Shown: piece after piece, positions 17,668-26,344 of the stretch | Layout: each line of letters opens with the position of its first letter | Numbering within the stretch: position 1 is the first letter of the stretch | From: Clostridia bacterium | GTDB lineage: Bacteria; Bacillota; Clostridia; TANB77; UBA1234 | Direction of reading: 5' to 3' | Length of the DNA: 58,293 nt | Assembly: GCA_900753975.1 (NCBI GenBank) | Contig: CAAEBC010000055.1 | Location: 1-58,293 of the forward strand | Position numbers and translations under genes: made by a program | Notes under the pieces: generated by a model | Told to the model about the DNA's origin: nothing | What the model saw: only the letters and a program-made list of their open reading frames with translations | The model's database searches: none

Positions 17668-18324
17668 TTATATAGCATTCATAAAAATATAAACTATCTC
17701 TGCTACCTTTGCCCTACTTAAAGTATTGTTTGGATTAAATTTTGAACTATCCTTAACTTTAATAAATCCCCTTTTCACACTATGGGCTATAAGAGTTTTA
17801 TAAGTGTCGCTTAAATCCCCAATATCTGTATATTTTATTGGCATAATCTTTTGTTCTTCGTTTCGTATATTGATATCAAACTTCGCCATCATTATAGCTG
17901 CATAATAGTTAGTTACCTCACTATCCAAAATTTCATTTGTAATTTCATCTTCTTTAATAACATTTTTATCTATCAAAATTTTAATCAAATCATTCTCGCT
18001 AATCTTAGAATAATCAATCATTGGCATACTTGCCTTAGAAAGTGCCATCAAAAACTCTCTACAACTCATCTTATTCTCTGGATTAAAATTACCACTTGCC
18101 TCTCCGGACATAATGTCTCTTTGAGTAAGATATAAAATATATTCTTTAGCCCAATACTCATTCGAAACATCATTAAACCCAGTATCAATTTCAATATCAC
18201 CAGAACTATTAAGCCAATTATCATCGTTTTCATTTTCGTTATAATTTTTAAATGCAAAATAACCCAAAACAAAAACTATAGTTAGTACACTAACTATTAT
18301 TAATATAGTATACGTTTTCTTCAT
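17668..18324 (-). CDS. membrane-anchored SLH-like protein
   Basis: A 218-residue protein with one N-terminal membrane helix (about 5-27), an acidic linker and degenerate SLH repeats. The first contains YWAKEYILYLTQRDIMSGE then FNPENKMSCREFLMAL; the last contains RGFIKVKDSSKFNPNNTLSR then AKVAEIVYIF. The middle copy is weak. It starts with ATG after GGAGGTGC. Its stop lies 16 bp from the start of the 1181-residue protein, so the two are probably one operon. Its membrane anchor plus SLH repeats suggests a link between membrane and wall. Confidence 0.8.
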   Translation of the reverse strand: MKKTYTILIIVSVLTIVFVLGYFAFKNYNENENDDNWLNSSGDIEIDTGFNDVSNEYWAKEYILYLTQRDIMSGEASGNFNPENKMSCREFLMALSKASMPMIDYSKISENDLIKILIDKNVIKEDEITNEILDSEVTNYYAAIMMAKFDINIRNEEQKIMPIKYTDIGDLSDTYKTLIAHSVKRGFIKVKDSSKFNPNNTLSRAKVAEIVYIFMNAI

Positions 18325-18397
18325 AAAAAAGCACCTCCACTTAACATAATTATATCATGTTAATGGGGTGCCTCACCATGGTAAATATTACCTATAT

Positions 18398-19039
18398 TTA
18401 TTTTGCTACATCTATTACAGGTAAAGTAAATATAAAGGTTTGTGCATCTGAATTTATTCCGACTTTTTCCATAATAGCATTCATTACATTTTTCTTATCT
18501 TCTTTTGAAACAACTATAAATATCATTTCCCTTTCCGCTCCTACAGTTTCTCCAAAAAACTTTTCACTAGCTTCATCGCCAGTACCTCTTGCATGAATAA
18601 CAGTTCCGCCTCTTGCACCAGCCTCACGTGCCACACTCATAACATTATCTGTATAGCCACGATTAGTAACTGCAATAATAAGTTCGTTTTCAATTTTAAC
18701 TTCCATATTACTCTCCTCTTCCACTTTATTTTTACCTTCCAAATATTTATAAACATTTTCGCCGCCAACACTAGTTATAGGAAGTGTAAAAGCAACTCCA
18801 GCATGCTCACAAACATCTAGCAAATCTTGCATTATCCTTTTTGAAATTTTATATGGCATAATACTAAAAAGAACGCATTTTTCTCTATCAGGCATAAACA
18901 TTTTAAAAATCTCTTTTGTAGCAGTTCCTCTTCCATATCTTCCTAGAGTTACTGAAATTCCATTTTCATTTAAAAAGCTAACTGCCGTTTCACTAAGATT
19001 TCTTCTTAAAATAGAAACCAACATAACAAGTTTATTCAT
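18398..19039 (-). CDS. two-domain P-II-like regulatory protein
   Basis: A 213-residue protein made of two tandem P-II-like ferredoxin folds. The first (about 1-95) is diverged, with LVMLVSILRR at the start and CEHAGVAFTLPI at the end. The second (about 113-213) keeps a clear P-II pattern: IAVTNRGYTDNVM, then GARGGTVIHARGTG in the region preceding the nucleotide-binding part, and a TFIFTLPV end. The start overlaps the stop of the DUF1538 gene by 8 bp, so the two are translationally coupled. P-II proteins often gate a membrane transporter, as in AmtB-GlnK; by analogy this one may regulate the DUF1538 protein. That is inference. Confidence 0.82.
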   Translation of the reverse strand: MNKLVMLVSILRRNLSETAVSFLNENGISVTLGRYGRGTATKEIFKMFMPDREKCVLFSIMPYKISKRIMQDLLDVCEHAGVAFTLPITSVGGENVYKYLEGKNKVEEESNMEVKIENELIIAVTNRGYTDNVMSVAREAGARGGTVIHARGTGDEASEKFFGETVGAEREMIFIVVSKEDKKNVMNAIMEKVGINSDAQTFIFTLPVIDVAK

Positions 19040-20555
19040 TTGCCCACACCCAATCTATATCAATAATTTCTTTATCCGATTCAATCGGCATAGCTTTATT
19101 ACTATTTTTAGTTTTAAATTTATATAGTAACCCAACTAACTGTATACATACAATCGGAATTGCACCAGCCGTTGCAACGATTCCAAAAGCGTCAGTTAAA
19201 ACATTTCCACCATACACATTACAAATTCCTATAGAAAAAGGAATCAAAAAAACTGCTGTCATTGTTCCAGAAGCTACTCCACCAGAATCAAAAGCTATAG
19301 AAGTAAAAATCTCCGGTGTAAAAAATGAAAGTATAAACGCAAGTAAATAACACGGAAGTAAAATCCATAAAATAGAAATGCCAGTTATAATTCTAATCAT
19401 AGATAATCCAATTGCTAGAGCAAGACCTATCTCTTGCGATACCATCATAATTTTTTCAGAAATAGCACCATCTGTTATATCACTAATTTGTTTAACTAAT
19501 ACTACAACAGCAGGTTCAGCTTTAACCATAAAATATCCAAGTAACATACCAATAGGTACGATAAGCCAAATATTACCCGTATTTGCAAGTGCTTCTCCTA
19601 TAAAGCTTCCCGCAGGCATAAAGCCAACATTTGCACCAGTTAAAAATAATACAAGTCCTACATAAGTGAAAAACATACCAATAATTATTTTTATTACTTC
19701 ATTTTTTGTCATCTTAAAAGCAAAAATTCTAAATAGTGTAAAAAGAATTAATATTGGCAAAAGTGACATTCCGACTTCATACATATAATCTGGAATTGCT
19801 ACTTTAAATGCATTCCAAACATCCAAAGATGTACTTAAATTAAGTATCGAATCTACAGTATAACTTACTGCATTTACATTATAAAAAAGTCCTAAAACAA
19901 GAACTGTAATAATTGGTCCAACAGAACAAATTGCCAAAAGTCCGAAAGTATCCTTTTCAGCATTTTTATCACTTCTCATAAGAGTTGCACCAGCACCCAT
20001 AGCAACAATAAAAGGTACCGAAATCGCACCAGTAGCAACACTTCCAGCATCAAAAGCAATTGCCCAAAAATACTTAGGAGTAAAAATAGTAAGTACAAAA
20101 ACCAAACCATATAAAACCATTAAAATATGTTTTAACTTAATCTTAAATCTATTTCTAAAAAAAGCTAAAGCCAAAAGTACTCCACTTCCGAGAGCAGAAA
20201 TAACTACCATAGTACTAGTTGGAATCTCCTGAATTTGCTCTGCAAAAACAGTAAGATCAGGCTCTGCAATTACAATAATCGTTCCAATAAATATAATAAG
20301 AATAACACCAATAATCCAGCTTTTATTTCTAGATATCTGCACACCAACTCTTTCGCCAATAACAGTCATCGAAGTTTCTGCACCTAAAGTAAAAAGAGCC
20401 ATTCCAAAAACAAGCATAATCGCACCAATAATAAACATTATAAAAACATCAGTACTAACTGGTGCTATCGAAAAACATAAAGCTGCAACAATCACAGAGA
20501 CAGGAATTATCGCCATCAAAGCCTCTTTCAAACTATTTTTTATATTTTCTTTCAA
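19032..20555 (-). CDS. DUF1538 polytopic membrane protein
   Basis: A 507-residue membrane protein with about 12-14 helices and an internal duplication. IAEPDLTVFAEQI in the first half matches KAEPAVVVLVKQI in the second, and FDAGSVATGAISVPF matches FDSGGVASGTMTAVF. The repeated Gly/Ser-rich re-entrant-like motif suggests a channel or carrier with two pseudo-symmetric halves. The GTG at 20564 overlaps the ribosome binding site AAGGGG, so the TTG at 20555, 8 bases after it, is the likely start. It has a consensus promoter and is coupled to the P-II-like gene. The substrate is unknown. Confidence 0.85.
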   Translation of the reverse strand: MKENIKNSLKEALMAIIPVSVIVAALCFSIAPVSTDVFIMFIIGAIMLVFGMALFTLGAETSMTVIGERVGVQISRNKSWIIGVILIIFIGTIIVIAEPDLTVFAEQIQEIPTSTMVVISALGSGVLLALAFFRNRFKIKLKHILMVLYGLVFVLTIFTPKYFWAIAFDAGSVATGAISVPFIVAMGAGATLMRSDKNAEKDTFGLLAICSVGPIITVLVLGLFYNVNAVSYTVDSILNLSTSLDVWNAFKVAIPDYMYEVGMSLLPILILFTLFRIFAFKMTKNEVIKIIIGMFFTYVGLVLFLTGANVGFMPAGSFIGEALANTGNIWLIVPIGMLLGYFMVKAEPAVVVLVKQISDITDGAISEKIMMVSQEIGLALAIGLSMIRIITGISILWILLPCYLLAFILSFFTPEIFTSIAFDSGGVASGTMTAVFLIPFSIGICNVYGGNVLTDAFGIVATAGAIPIVCIQLVGLLYKFKTKNSNKAMPIESDKEIIDIDWVWANE

Positions 20556-20597
20556 GCACTTCACCCCTTATGTCATATTTTTTCTAAATCTAAATCA

Positions 20598-20626
20598 ATT
20601 ATAATTTACCAAAAAACATTTGTCAA
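20598..20626 (-). promoter_or_regulatory. consensus promoter of DUF1538-P-II operon
   Basis: A perfect TTGACA (20621-20626), 17-bp spacer and TATAAT (20598-20603) on the minus strand. It is the strongest-looking promoter in the window. Confidence 0.9.
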
Positions 20627-20636
20627 TTTCACGCAC

Positions 20637-20682
20637 AATATAAAAAATGTTTGGCAAAATATTGTCAAACATTTTTTATATT
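20637..20682 (-). terminator. terminator of the YtrA-ABC operon
   Basis: A 17-bp perfect stem (20637-20653 with 20666-20682), extended inward by a G-U and three more pairs. It is A/T-rich on both sides and directly abuts the stop codon of the GntR gene at 20683. Confidence 0.85.
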
Positions 20683-21033
20683 TTAACTAATTTTCTTTAT
20701 AATCTCTTCTTTCGTAATCCCAAGTTTTGCAAGCTCTTCGATTTCTTTTTTTATTGTTTCAATTTTTTCGTTTATAGCATTTTTTAAAATGCTGCTTGTG
20801 TCATCTGCCACAAAAGTGCCTTTTGTAGAAATCGTATTTATCGCCCCTCTACTTTCAAGTTCTTCATAAGCTTTCTTAACTGTATTAGGGTTAACTCCTA
20901 GCGATGTAGCAAGTTCTCTTATAGAATAAACTTGTTGCTTTGGTTTTAAAATTCCAAGCGAAATCAATCTTTCAAATTGATTAACAATTTGCTCATATAT
21001 AGGAGTTCTACTTTGATAATCTAAATTTATCAT
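20683..21033 (-). CDS. GntR family repressor, YtrA subfamily
   Basis: A 116-residue protein with an N-terminal winged helix: TPIYEQIVNQFERLI, then YSIRELATSLGVNPNTVKKA and GTFVADD. Only a short helical dimerisation tail of about 45 residues follows. That lack of a ligand domain marks the YtrA subfamily, which controls adjacent ABC transporters, often in response to cell-wall antibiotics. Unlike the usual order, the regulator is the last gene of the operon, 13 bp after the permease. A 12-bp palindrome inside the operon promoter is the likely operator. Confidence 0.9.
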   Translation of the reverse strand: MINLDYQSRTPIYEQIVNQFERLISLGILKPKQQVYSIRELATSLGVNPNTVKKAYEELESRGAINTISTKGTFVADDTSSILKNAINEKIETIKKEIEELAKLGITKEEIIKKIS

Positions 21034-21045
21034 CTACATCCCCTC

Positions 21046-22965
21046 CTATTCGCCAGAAGTAGTTACAACTTCTTGATTTATTACATTCGTTTCAGCACTT
21101 ATATTATCTAACATTTCTGCATCATCGTTTAACAGTGGCTCTTCATTAAAATATTTTCCTTCAAAATTATCTTCAATTGTTCCTAATAATTTTAAGAAAG
21201 TAGAAGCATCTTCTGCATAGAATGTGAAGTAATATGATGTTGCTAAAACACCCGTTTTAAATCCTTTTATTTCTACATTAGCATTATCAATAATATATTT
21301 AACAGATTCATCATCCAAATACGCACTATATCTGTCATACAAATTGTCATTATAATCTTTTTCAGAATTTCTATTATAATATTTTATTGTGATATAGTTG
21401 CTATAACTTCTAGAGTTCTTTAATTTTTGACCAGCATATTTGTTATATGCCTTTGTCGCCATTTTAAAGACATCTTCGCTAATTTCTATTGGATACTCAG
21501 CAGATATCAATCTATGATTTTTATATCCATAAAAACTAACTTGCTTCAAAGACTCATTTCTTAATTTCAAATATTCTTTACAAGTATATTGATTTAAGCC
21601 TTCTGCTATTTTCTTTATAAACTCTGCTTCTTCTTTTTCTGTAAAGTCCATCGTTCTATCTTTTAACTTCATAGTTTTATCAAACTTGTGTGAAGAACTA
21701 TTTTCTTCCACAATATCTGACAAATCATTTATATTAATATACAAATTACGTTTAAACCTAGTGCCATCGTTTCTAGTAATACTTACTCTTTCCCATATAT
21801 ACTTATCATCAACATAGTTGTATATTTCTGAAGATAACAAAATCTTCTTTATACTATCTTTATTTTTTATATTAAAAGTAAAATCAAGTTCATCTCCGAC
21901 AGTAAGTTCTTTTATATTGTCAATATTAAGCTTACCATCATAGTTATCATATACAAGTAAAACAGAATGATATGCACCTAGCAAAATTAATACTGAAATT
22001 ACTAAATATGTAACGTTATCTTTAAATTTCATTTTTTTATTTGTAATCAAATCATATACAAAATAATAAATAAATATAATTCCAAGCAAAATCAATATAA
22101 GCTCAAAACTTTCATAATCAATAAAACTAATTAAAAGTGCAACAAATGGTGCAAGTGTCAAACCTTTTACTAAGAAATGAGTACGATTATTTTCAAAAGA
22201 TTCTGTTGCAATTTCCATTTTTCTTTTCTTAAACAAATAAAGTCCAAGTGCAAAATAAATAATGCTAAGTATAGCCATCTTACACATTGATATACTACTA
22301 TAATTATACTCACCATTAAAAAGCATGCTAGGTGCCGTATAATTTATGATTCTAAAAAACTCACTTCCAATATTTCCATATTCATTATATATTGTCACTT
22401 CGTTATTTGACGTATAAGCAACTACAAAGAAAGTTGAAAAAGGTATCAAAAATGTTATAAGTAAAGTTACCACTATTTGTGTCAAAAGATTTCCAGAAAC
22501 ACTCATTGCCAAATTTGCTATTGTAAAAACAAATATATATGCTATCGTCTGATAAGCAAAAATATCAAATACCATTGCATTAAATATCGTAGCACCCGTC
22601 ACAACGCCAATAAGTAAAGTTAATATAAGTGTTATGAGTTGCATAAGTACAATCATTCCAATTCCACCAATAGTATTCGTAACAAAAATCGTCTTTCTAC
22701 TAACTGGCATAGAACACATAAAATCTACACTGTTTTTCTTATATACATATCCAAACAAACAAACTGAAAATATAAAAGGTATAATATACATTCCAAGTAT
22801 ATTTACAAATGCTAACTCACTAAAATCAAGTATTTGATCTTTCGTTGTCATTATCGTAAGACTCGTAAAAATTGGTACTATTATAAAAAATAATACAAGT
22901 GCCATCTTTGACTTTTTTATGTTTTGTATCAAATACTTAAAATTAAATAATTTTGTCAAATTCAT
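21046..22965 (-). CDS. ABC-2 type permease of the YtrA-linked transporter
   Basis: A 639-residue membrane protein. About six helices occupy the first 270 residues. They are followed by a helical pair (about 290-370) and a large extracytoplasmic region (about 380-620) rich in Tyr, Asn and charged residues. The C-terminus ends in an acidic/Thr tail. Conserved NxxxFVxxMPVSRKTIF-type wording (CSMPVSRKTIF) is typical of ABC-2 permeases. The ATG at 22965 is 9 bases after GGAGG. The TTG two codons upstream is too close to it. It overlaps the ATPase gene by 23 bp. Confidence 0.85.
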   Translation of the reverse strand: MNLTKLFNFKYLIQNIKKSKMALVLFFIIVPIFTSLTIMTTKDQILDFSELAFVNILGMYIIPFIFSVCLFGYVYKKNSVDFMCSMPVSRKTIFVTNTIGGIGMIVLMQLITLILTLLIGVVTGATIFNAMVFDIFAYQTIAYIFVFTIANLAMSVSGNLLTQIVVTLLITFLIPFSTFFVVAYTSNNEVTIYNEYGNIGSEFFRIINYTAPSMLFNGEYNYSSISMCKMAILSIIYFALGLYLFKKRKMEIATESFENNRTHFLVKGLTLAPFVALLISFIDYESFELILILLGIIFIYYFVYDLITNKKMKFKDNVTYLVISVLILLGAYHSVLLVYDNYDGKLNIDNIKELTVGDELDFTFNIKNKDSIKKILLSSEIYNYVDDKYIWERVSITRNDGTRFKRNLYININDLSDIVEENSSSHKFDKTMKLKDRTMDFTEKEEAEFIKKIAEGLNQYTCKEYLKLRNESLKQVSFYGYKNHRLISAEYPIEISEDVFKMATKAYNKYAGQKLKNSRSYSNYITIKYYNRNSEKDYNDNLYDRYSAYLDDESVKYIIDNANVEIKGFKTGVLATSYYFTFYAEDASTFLKLLGTIEDNFEGKYFNEEPLLNDDAEMLDNISAETNVINQEVVTTSGE

Positions 22966-23839
22966 AACCAAGCACCTCCATCTCGTAAATAAATATTTCT
23001 TCCAATGTAAGTGGTAAAAAGTCTAATATAATTGGATTCATATCTTCTAAAATCTTTTCATATCCTTCTCTTTCACCCTTTAATATAACGGTTGCAACAC
23101 TACCTGTCTTTTTAAAACTAAGAACATTAAGATTTTGAAAATCCTCTTTTGAAAATTCTCTTGGAAGTGAAATTTGAATTTTAAACATATTAGTTTTTAA
23201 AGAATCAATATCACTTTCAAACAAAATACCACCTTTATGAAGAAGTCCAAGGTTATCGCATATATCTTCAAGCTCTCTTAAATTATGGCTAGTCATTATA
23301 ATAGTCGTTTCCTTTTTCTCCATTTGCTCTGCTATAACTTTCTTCATGAAATTTCTTATAACAGGGTCAATGCCATCAAACGTTTCATCAAAAAACATAT
23401 AATCTGCATTAGTTGCAAGTGCACAAACAAGTGCTGTTTGACGTTTCATACCTTTTGAGAAAGTTTGAATTTTTTGTTTTCTATTTAGTTTCAATTTGTC
23501 AAACATTTTAATAGCAAATTCTTTATCGAAATTTTTGTAAAGTTTGCCATAAAAAATAACCATATCATTTATTGAATAATTCTTAAAGAAAAACAAATCA
23601 TCAGGTACAAAAACAAGCTTTTGTTTAAACTCTTCACTGTCCGAAATCTCTTTGCCATCAATCTCGATGCTACCAGAGTTTTTTTGAAAAATCCCCATAA
23701 TAATTCTAAGAAGTGTTGATTTTCCAGCACCATTAGCTCCAATAAGTCCATATATAGACCCTGTTTTAATGGTACAATTTAAATCTTCAAGCACTTTTTT
23801 ATCGCCGTAAGATTTACTAAGATTTGTAATTTTTATCAT
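22943..23839 (-). CDS. ABC transporter ATP-binding protein
   Basis: A 298-residue ATPase. It shows Walker A GANGAGKST (about 31-39), a degenerate signature FSKGMKRQ, Walker B YMFFDETFDGIDP with Thr after the Glu, and the H-loop TSHNLRE. The C-terminal ~80 residues form an extra domain seen in YtrB-like proteins. The ATG at 23839 is 8 bases after GGGAGGG. It is the first gene of the ATPase-permease-GntR operon, pumping or sensing an unknown amphiphile. Confidence 0.9.
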   Translation of the reverse strand: MIKITNLSKSYGDKKVLEDLNCTIKTGSIYGLIGANGAGKSTLLRIIMGIFQKNSGSIEIDGKEISDSEEFKQKLVFVPDDLFFFKNYSINDMVIFYGKLYKNFDKEFAIKMFDKLKLNRKQKIQTFSKGMKRQTALVCALATNADYMFFDETFDGIDPVIRNFMKKVIAEQMEKKETTIIMTSHNLRELEDICDNLGLLHKGGILFESDIDSLKTNMFKIQISLPREFSKEDFQNLNVLSFKKTGSVATVILKGEREGYEKILEDMNPIILDFLPLTLEEIFIYEMEVLGYEFDKII

Positions 23840-23860
23840 AATCTTCCCTCCCACGCTCAC

Positions 23861-23890
23861 ATTGTATCACCTGTACTAGTACAATGTCAA
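23861..23890 (-). promoter_or_regulatory. promoter with YtrA-type operator
   Basis: TTGACA (23885-23890), 18-bp spacer and TACAAT (23861-23866) on the minus strand. The spacer contains a perfect 12-bp palindrome TGTACTAGTACA (23872-23883), ideally placed for a repressor. The operon's own GntR/YtrA product is the obvious candidate (inference). Confidence 0.78.
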
Positions 23891-23923
23891 TAACAAAGTT
23901 AAAAAAATATCAATACTATTGTA

Positions 23924-23951
23924 TTGACTTTTTATGTTACTATAGTATAAT
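23924..23951 (+). promoter_or_regulatory. promoter of antisense RNA, locus 1
   Basis: TTGACT (23924-23929), 16-bp spacer and TATAAT (23946-23951). It resembles the antisense-RNA promoter of locus 2 at 52459 (TTGACTTTTT...TATAAT). It runs back-to-back with the ABC operon promoter. Confidence 0.75.
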
Positions 23952-23957
23952 TAAACT

Positions 23958-24046
23958 AAAGATGAGGTGTTTGTCACTAATCGTGACTTGCCCTTGGTTG
24001 GTAAAAAAATCACTCAACCTCGAGAAATGGATAGAGTGATTTTTTT
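23958..24046 (+). ncRNA. candidate type I antitoxin RNA, locus 1
   Basis: An untranslated transcript of about 90 nt is predicted between the promoter and a strong terminator. It contains no open frame with a ribosome binding site. Its 3' end overlaps the 3' end of the oppositely transcribed peptide mRNA. Its 5' end (GATGAGGTGTTTG, later CTTGCCCTT) matches the 5' end of that mRNA in the same sense (GATGAGGTCGTTTG, later TTTGCCCTT). It also holds a GTCAC-TAATC-GTGAC hairpin. The antitoxin role is inferred from the layout. Confidence 0.65.
24003..24046. terminator. shared bidirectional terminator, locus 1
   Basis: AAAAAAATCACTC (24003-24015) pairs with GAGTGATTTTTTT (24034-24046). It ends the plus-strand RNA and, on the other strand, the peptide mRNA whose stop codon is at 24051. 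Confidence 0.88.
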
Positions 24047-24050
24047 ATGC

Positions 24051-24140
24051 TTATTTTTTCTTTAAGTCAAGTAAATACTTAAAGAAGCATGCTAATAGTA
24101 TTACTGCAATAGCAAACAATATGTAATCATCTTTTACCAT
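24051..24140 (-). CDS. small hydrophobic peptide, candidate type I toxin
   Basis: A 29-residue peptide starting MVKDDYILF, with one membrane helix (about 8-22) and a basic end KKK. The ribosome binding site GGGAGGTG lies 8 bases before this ATG. Another in-frame ATG two codons earlier touches the ribosome binding site. Size, single helix, charged tail and overlap with an antisense RNA match type I toxins such as the TxpA/BsrG/Fst kind, but I see no direct sequence identity to a named family. It has its own promoter with an unusually long leader of about 70 nt. Locus 2 at 52584 is built the same way. Confidence 0.72.
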   Translation of the reverse strand: MVKDDYILFAIAVILLACFFKYLLDLKKK

Positions 24141-24215
24141 CGGCATCACCTCCCTTTTCATTTGTAAAAATAAAAAGGGCAAATCACATCGTATCCAAAC
24201 GACCTCATCACCAAA

Positions 24216-24244
24216 ACAATATCAAAAACATTTGTTCTTGTCAA
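24216..24244 (-). promoter_or_regulatory. promoter of peptide mRNA, locus 1
   Basis: TTGACA (24239-24244), 17-bp spacer and TATTGT (24216-24221) on the minus strand. Confidence 0.7.
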
Positions 24245-24264
24245 GAGAACATTTAAATATTTAC

Positions 24265-24298
24265 AAAAAAATGGGACACATCATGTGTCCCGTTTTTT
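24265..24298 (-). terminator. terminator of the sigma/propeller operon
   Basis: GGGACACA/TGTGTCCC stem with a 3-nt loop and runs of A and T on both sides. It lies immediately after the stop at 24302. Confidence 0.88.
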
Positions 24299-24301
24299 AT
24301 A

Positions 24302-26344
24302 TTAAAACTTCAAGGTATCTAACTCTTTAATTTCTTTAATATCACTTACTTTTATATCTTCTTTCGAAAGGGTATAAAGTTTATCACCAATTCTAACGAT
24401 TCTTTCAACTGATTCATCATGCTCAATCTTGCCTCTAAGCGAGATGCCTTCTTCTACACTTACATTATACACTAAAGCACCATCAAACATTTTATCTCCA
24501 TACATCGGTGTACCATCCTCATAATATCCACCATCGCTTGTAAGATAAGCTGCGAAAGCAAAGATTCCTTCGTTTTCATCAAAAAGCAAAGCTTTATGAT
24601 TATATAAAAGTTCCGAATAACTTCCTCTATTTCCTATTTTTACAAAGTACAATTCCTTAGGATTATTATAGTCAGAAACGTCAAAAATAGCCATCTTAAG
24701 TCCAGTAGCATAAGCGACAACTTCTTGCTCACCTTCCCAATTCAAATATGATTTCTCAACCGAATCTTCGCCAAATCCAATAAGGTAATTTTCTCCTAAA
24801 GGATGTAAATAACTACTATATCCTGGTATCTTTAACTCACCTAAAACTGTAGGTTTTTCCGGATTAGATAAGTCAATCACAAAAAGTGGATCAACTGTTT
24901 TATAAGTAACTACATACGCCTTCTCACCCATAAATCTTGTAGCATATATTTTTTCGCCACTAGCTAAATTAGTTACACTTCCTATTTCTTTCATATTCTT
25001 ATTCAAAACAAATAGATTGTTTCCTTCATCCATTGTTGTCGTAGTTATTCTAAAGTTGCCATTGTATTCATCCATAGAAAATTGATTTAACAAAGCACCA
25101 TAAACCTTGCCAGTAGCAACGTGTTTAACCTCACCATTATCTATAGAAAATTTATGAATACTTGTTGAAATTTCATTTGAAGAAGTGCCAGATACACCAA
25201 TAGCTTCGTCTATAACATTCGTTATTTTCGGAGTATATGTATATTGACGTTTTACTTTTGCGACATACAAATTTTCCTTTGAACAATAAACATCGTTTCC
25301 TGCACCAAGATAAGTATTTACCTTTGCCTTGCTTTCCAAATCTCCTAAATTAAAAGATGTAATAATCATATAATTACAATTTGGATTCTCTTTTAAATCG
25401 TTAAAATACTTAACTTCTGTTGCCGGAATTTCACGATATTCACTAGATACACTAGTGTCTCTGCAAATTGGTAAAATGTCTGAATTTTCAATATCAATAT
25501 CGTCATAAATATAAACATATTTATTAGTAACAATATAAATATTCTCGCCTATTTTTCGAGAAGCAATTTCATTTCCTTCTACTTCAATTTCTCTAACAAG
25601 CTCATAAGAATTAATATCATAAATCAATGCTTTTGTAGTACTTGTTCCTCTAACATGCGAAATCCCGTTAGTTTTCAATTGATCTAAAACTATTGGCTCA
25701 TTATACACATCACGGTTAGCAAGAACAACAAAATATTTGTCATCTAAATACATTTCAAAAGGCATATCATTATCGTCAAAAGTTATTTCTTTTGAAACTG
25801 CTAATTTCTTTTTCGTAGTATCTATAATCTCAAGTTTGTCGTTTGTTAGATAAAATATTTTTTCTCCGTTAGTCTTTACAATATCTGCCTCATCAACACC
25901 TTGTACTTGTGTATTTGTTGTTGAATAGTCTTCGCTTTCTGCAGGTTTAGTTTGTAAAGCACTTTCACTTTTGAGTCCACTGCTTTGTTCCATAGCTTCG
26001 TTAGTGACCATGTCATAAGCATCATCTGCGAAATAAATGCCTCCCCTATATCTATAGTTTTCTTTTTCATTCTCAGATAATTCTTTTAATGTACTTACCA
26101 ATTCTTCTTTCGAACTAAAAGTTGAAATATTTTCTTCATTAGTATATAAGCTTGCTACTTCCTTTCTTTCTCCAGATGATTTTGCGTTAATGTTTACCTT
26201 ATTTTCATTGATTGAAGTTTGCAAAGTAACAGCTATAACAGCACAAAAAACAATTGCCGCAGTAGATAGAGTCATCTTTCTTTCAGTCTTATATCTTTTT
26301 GCTTTTGAAACTATAGATTGTACTCTTTCTTCGTTACTCTTCAT
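24302..26344 (-). CDS. membrane-anchored beta-propeller protein (Beta_propel)
   Basis: A 680-residue protein. A basic cytoplasmic N-terminus of about 23 residues is followed by a membrane helix (about 25-45). After a linker comes a long propeller region containing the GVDEADIVKTNGEKIFYL motif that marks the secreted C-terminal beta-propeller family (COG4880-like). Further blades carry NPEKPTVLGELKIPG and DVSDYNNPKELY. The ATG at 26344 is 9 bases after GGAGGG and overlaps the end of the ECF sigma gene by 11 bp. Coupling to the sigma factor and the short cytoplasmic head suggest an anti-sigma or sensor role, but no known anti-sigma fold is seen. Confidence 0.85.
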   Translation of the reverse strand: MKSNEERVQSIVSKAKRYKTERKMTLSTAAIVFCAVIAVTLQTSINENKVNINAKSSGERKEVASLYTNEENISTFSSKEELVSTLKELSENEKENYRYRGGIYFADDAYDMVTNEAMEQSSGLKSESALQTKPAESEDYSTTNTQVQGVDEADIVKTNGEKIFYLTNDKLEIIDTTKKKLAVSKEITFDDNDMPFEMYLDDKYFVVLANRDVYNEPIVLDQLKTNGISHVRGTSTTKALIYDINSYELVREIEVEGNEIASRKIGENIYIVTNKYVYIYDDIDIENSDILPICRDTSVSSEYREIPATEVKYFNDLKENPNCNYMIITSFNLGDLESKAKVNTYLGAGNDVYCSKENLYVAKVKRQYTYTPKITNVIDEAIGVSGTSSNEISTSIHKFSIDNGEVKHVATGKVYGALLNQFSMDEYNGNFRITTTTMDEGNNLFVLNKNMKEIGSVTNLASGEKIYATRFMGEKAYVVTYKTVDPLFVIDLSNPEKPTVLGELKIPGYSSYLHPLGENYLIGFGEDSVEKSYLNWEGEQEVVAYATGLKMAIFDVSDYNNPKELYFVKIGNRGSYSELLYNHKALLFDENEGIFAFAAYLTSDGGYYEDGTPMYGDKMFDGALVYNVSVEEGISLRGKIEHDESVERIVRIGDKLYTLSKEDIKVSDIKEIKELDTLKF

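Noticed and set aside
23958..24244. The peptide loci as simple pAD1 par relatives
   Set aside because: par uses direct repeats that make the two RNAs complementary. Here the repeats are inverted and give same-sense leaders, so only the convergent layout and shared terminator are alike.
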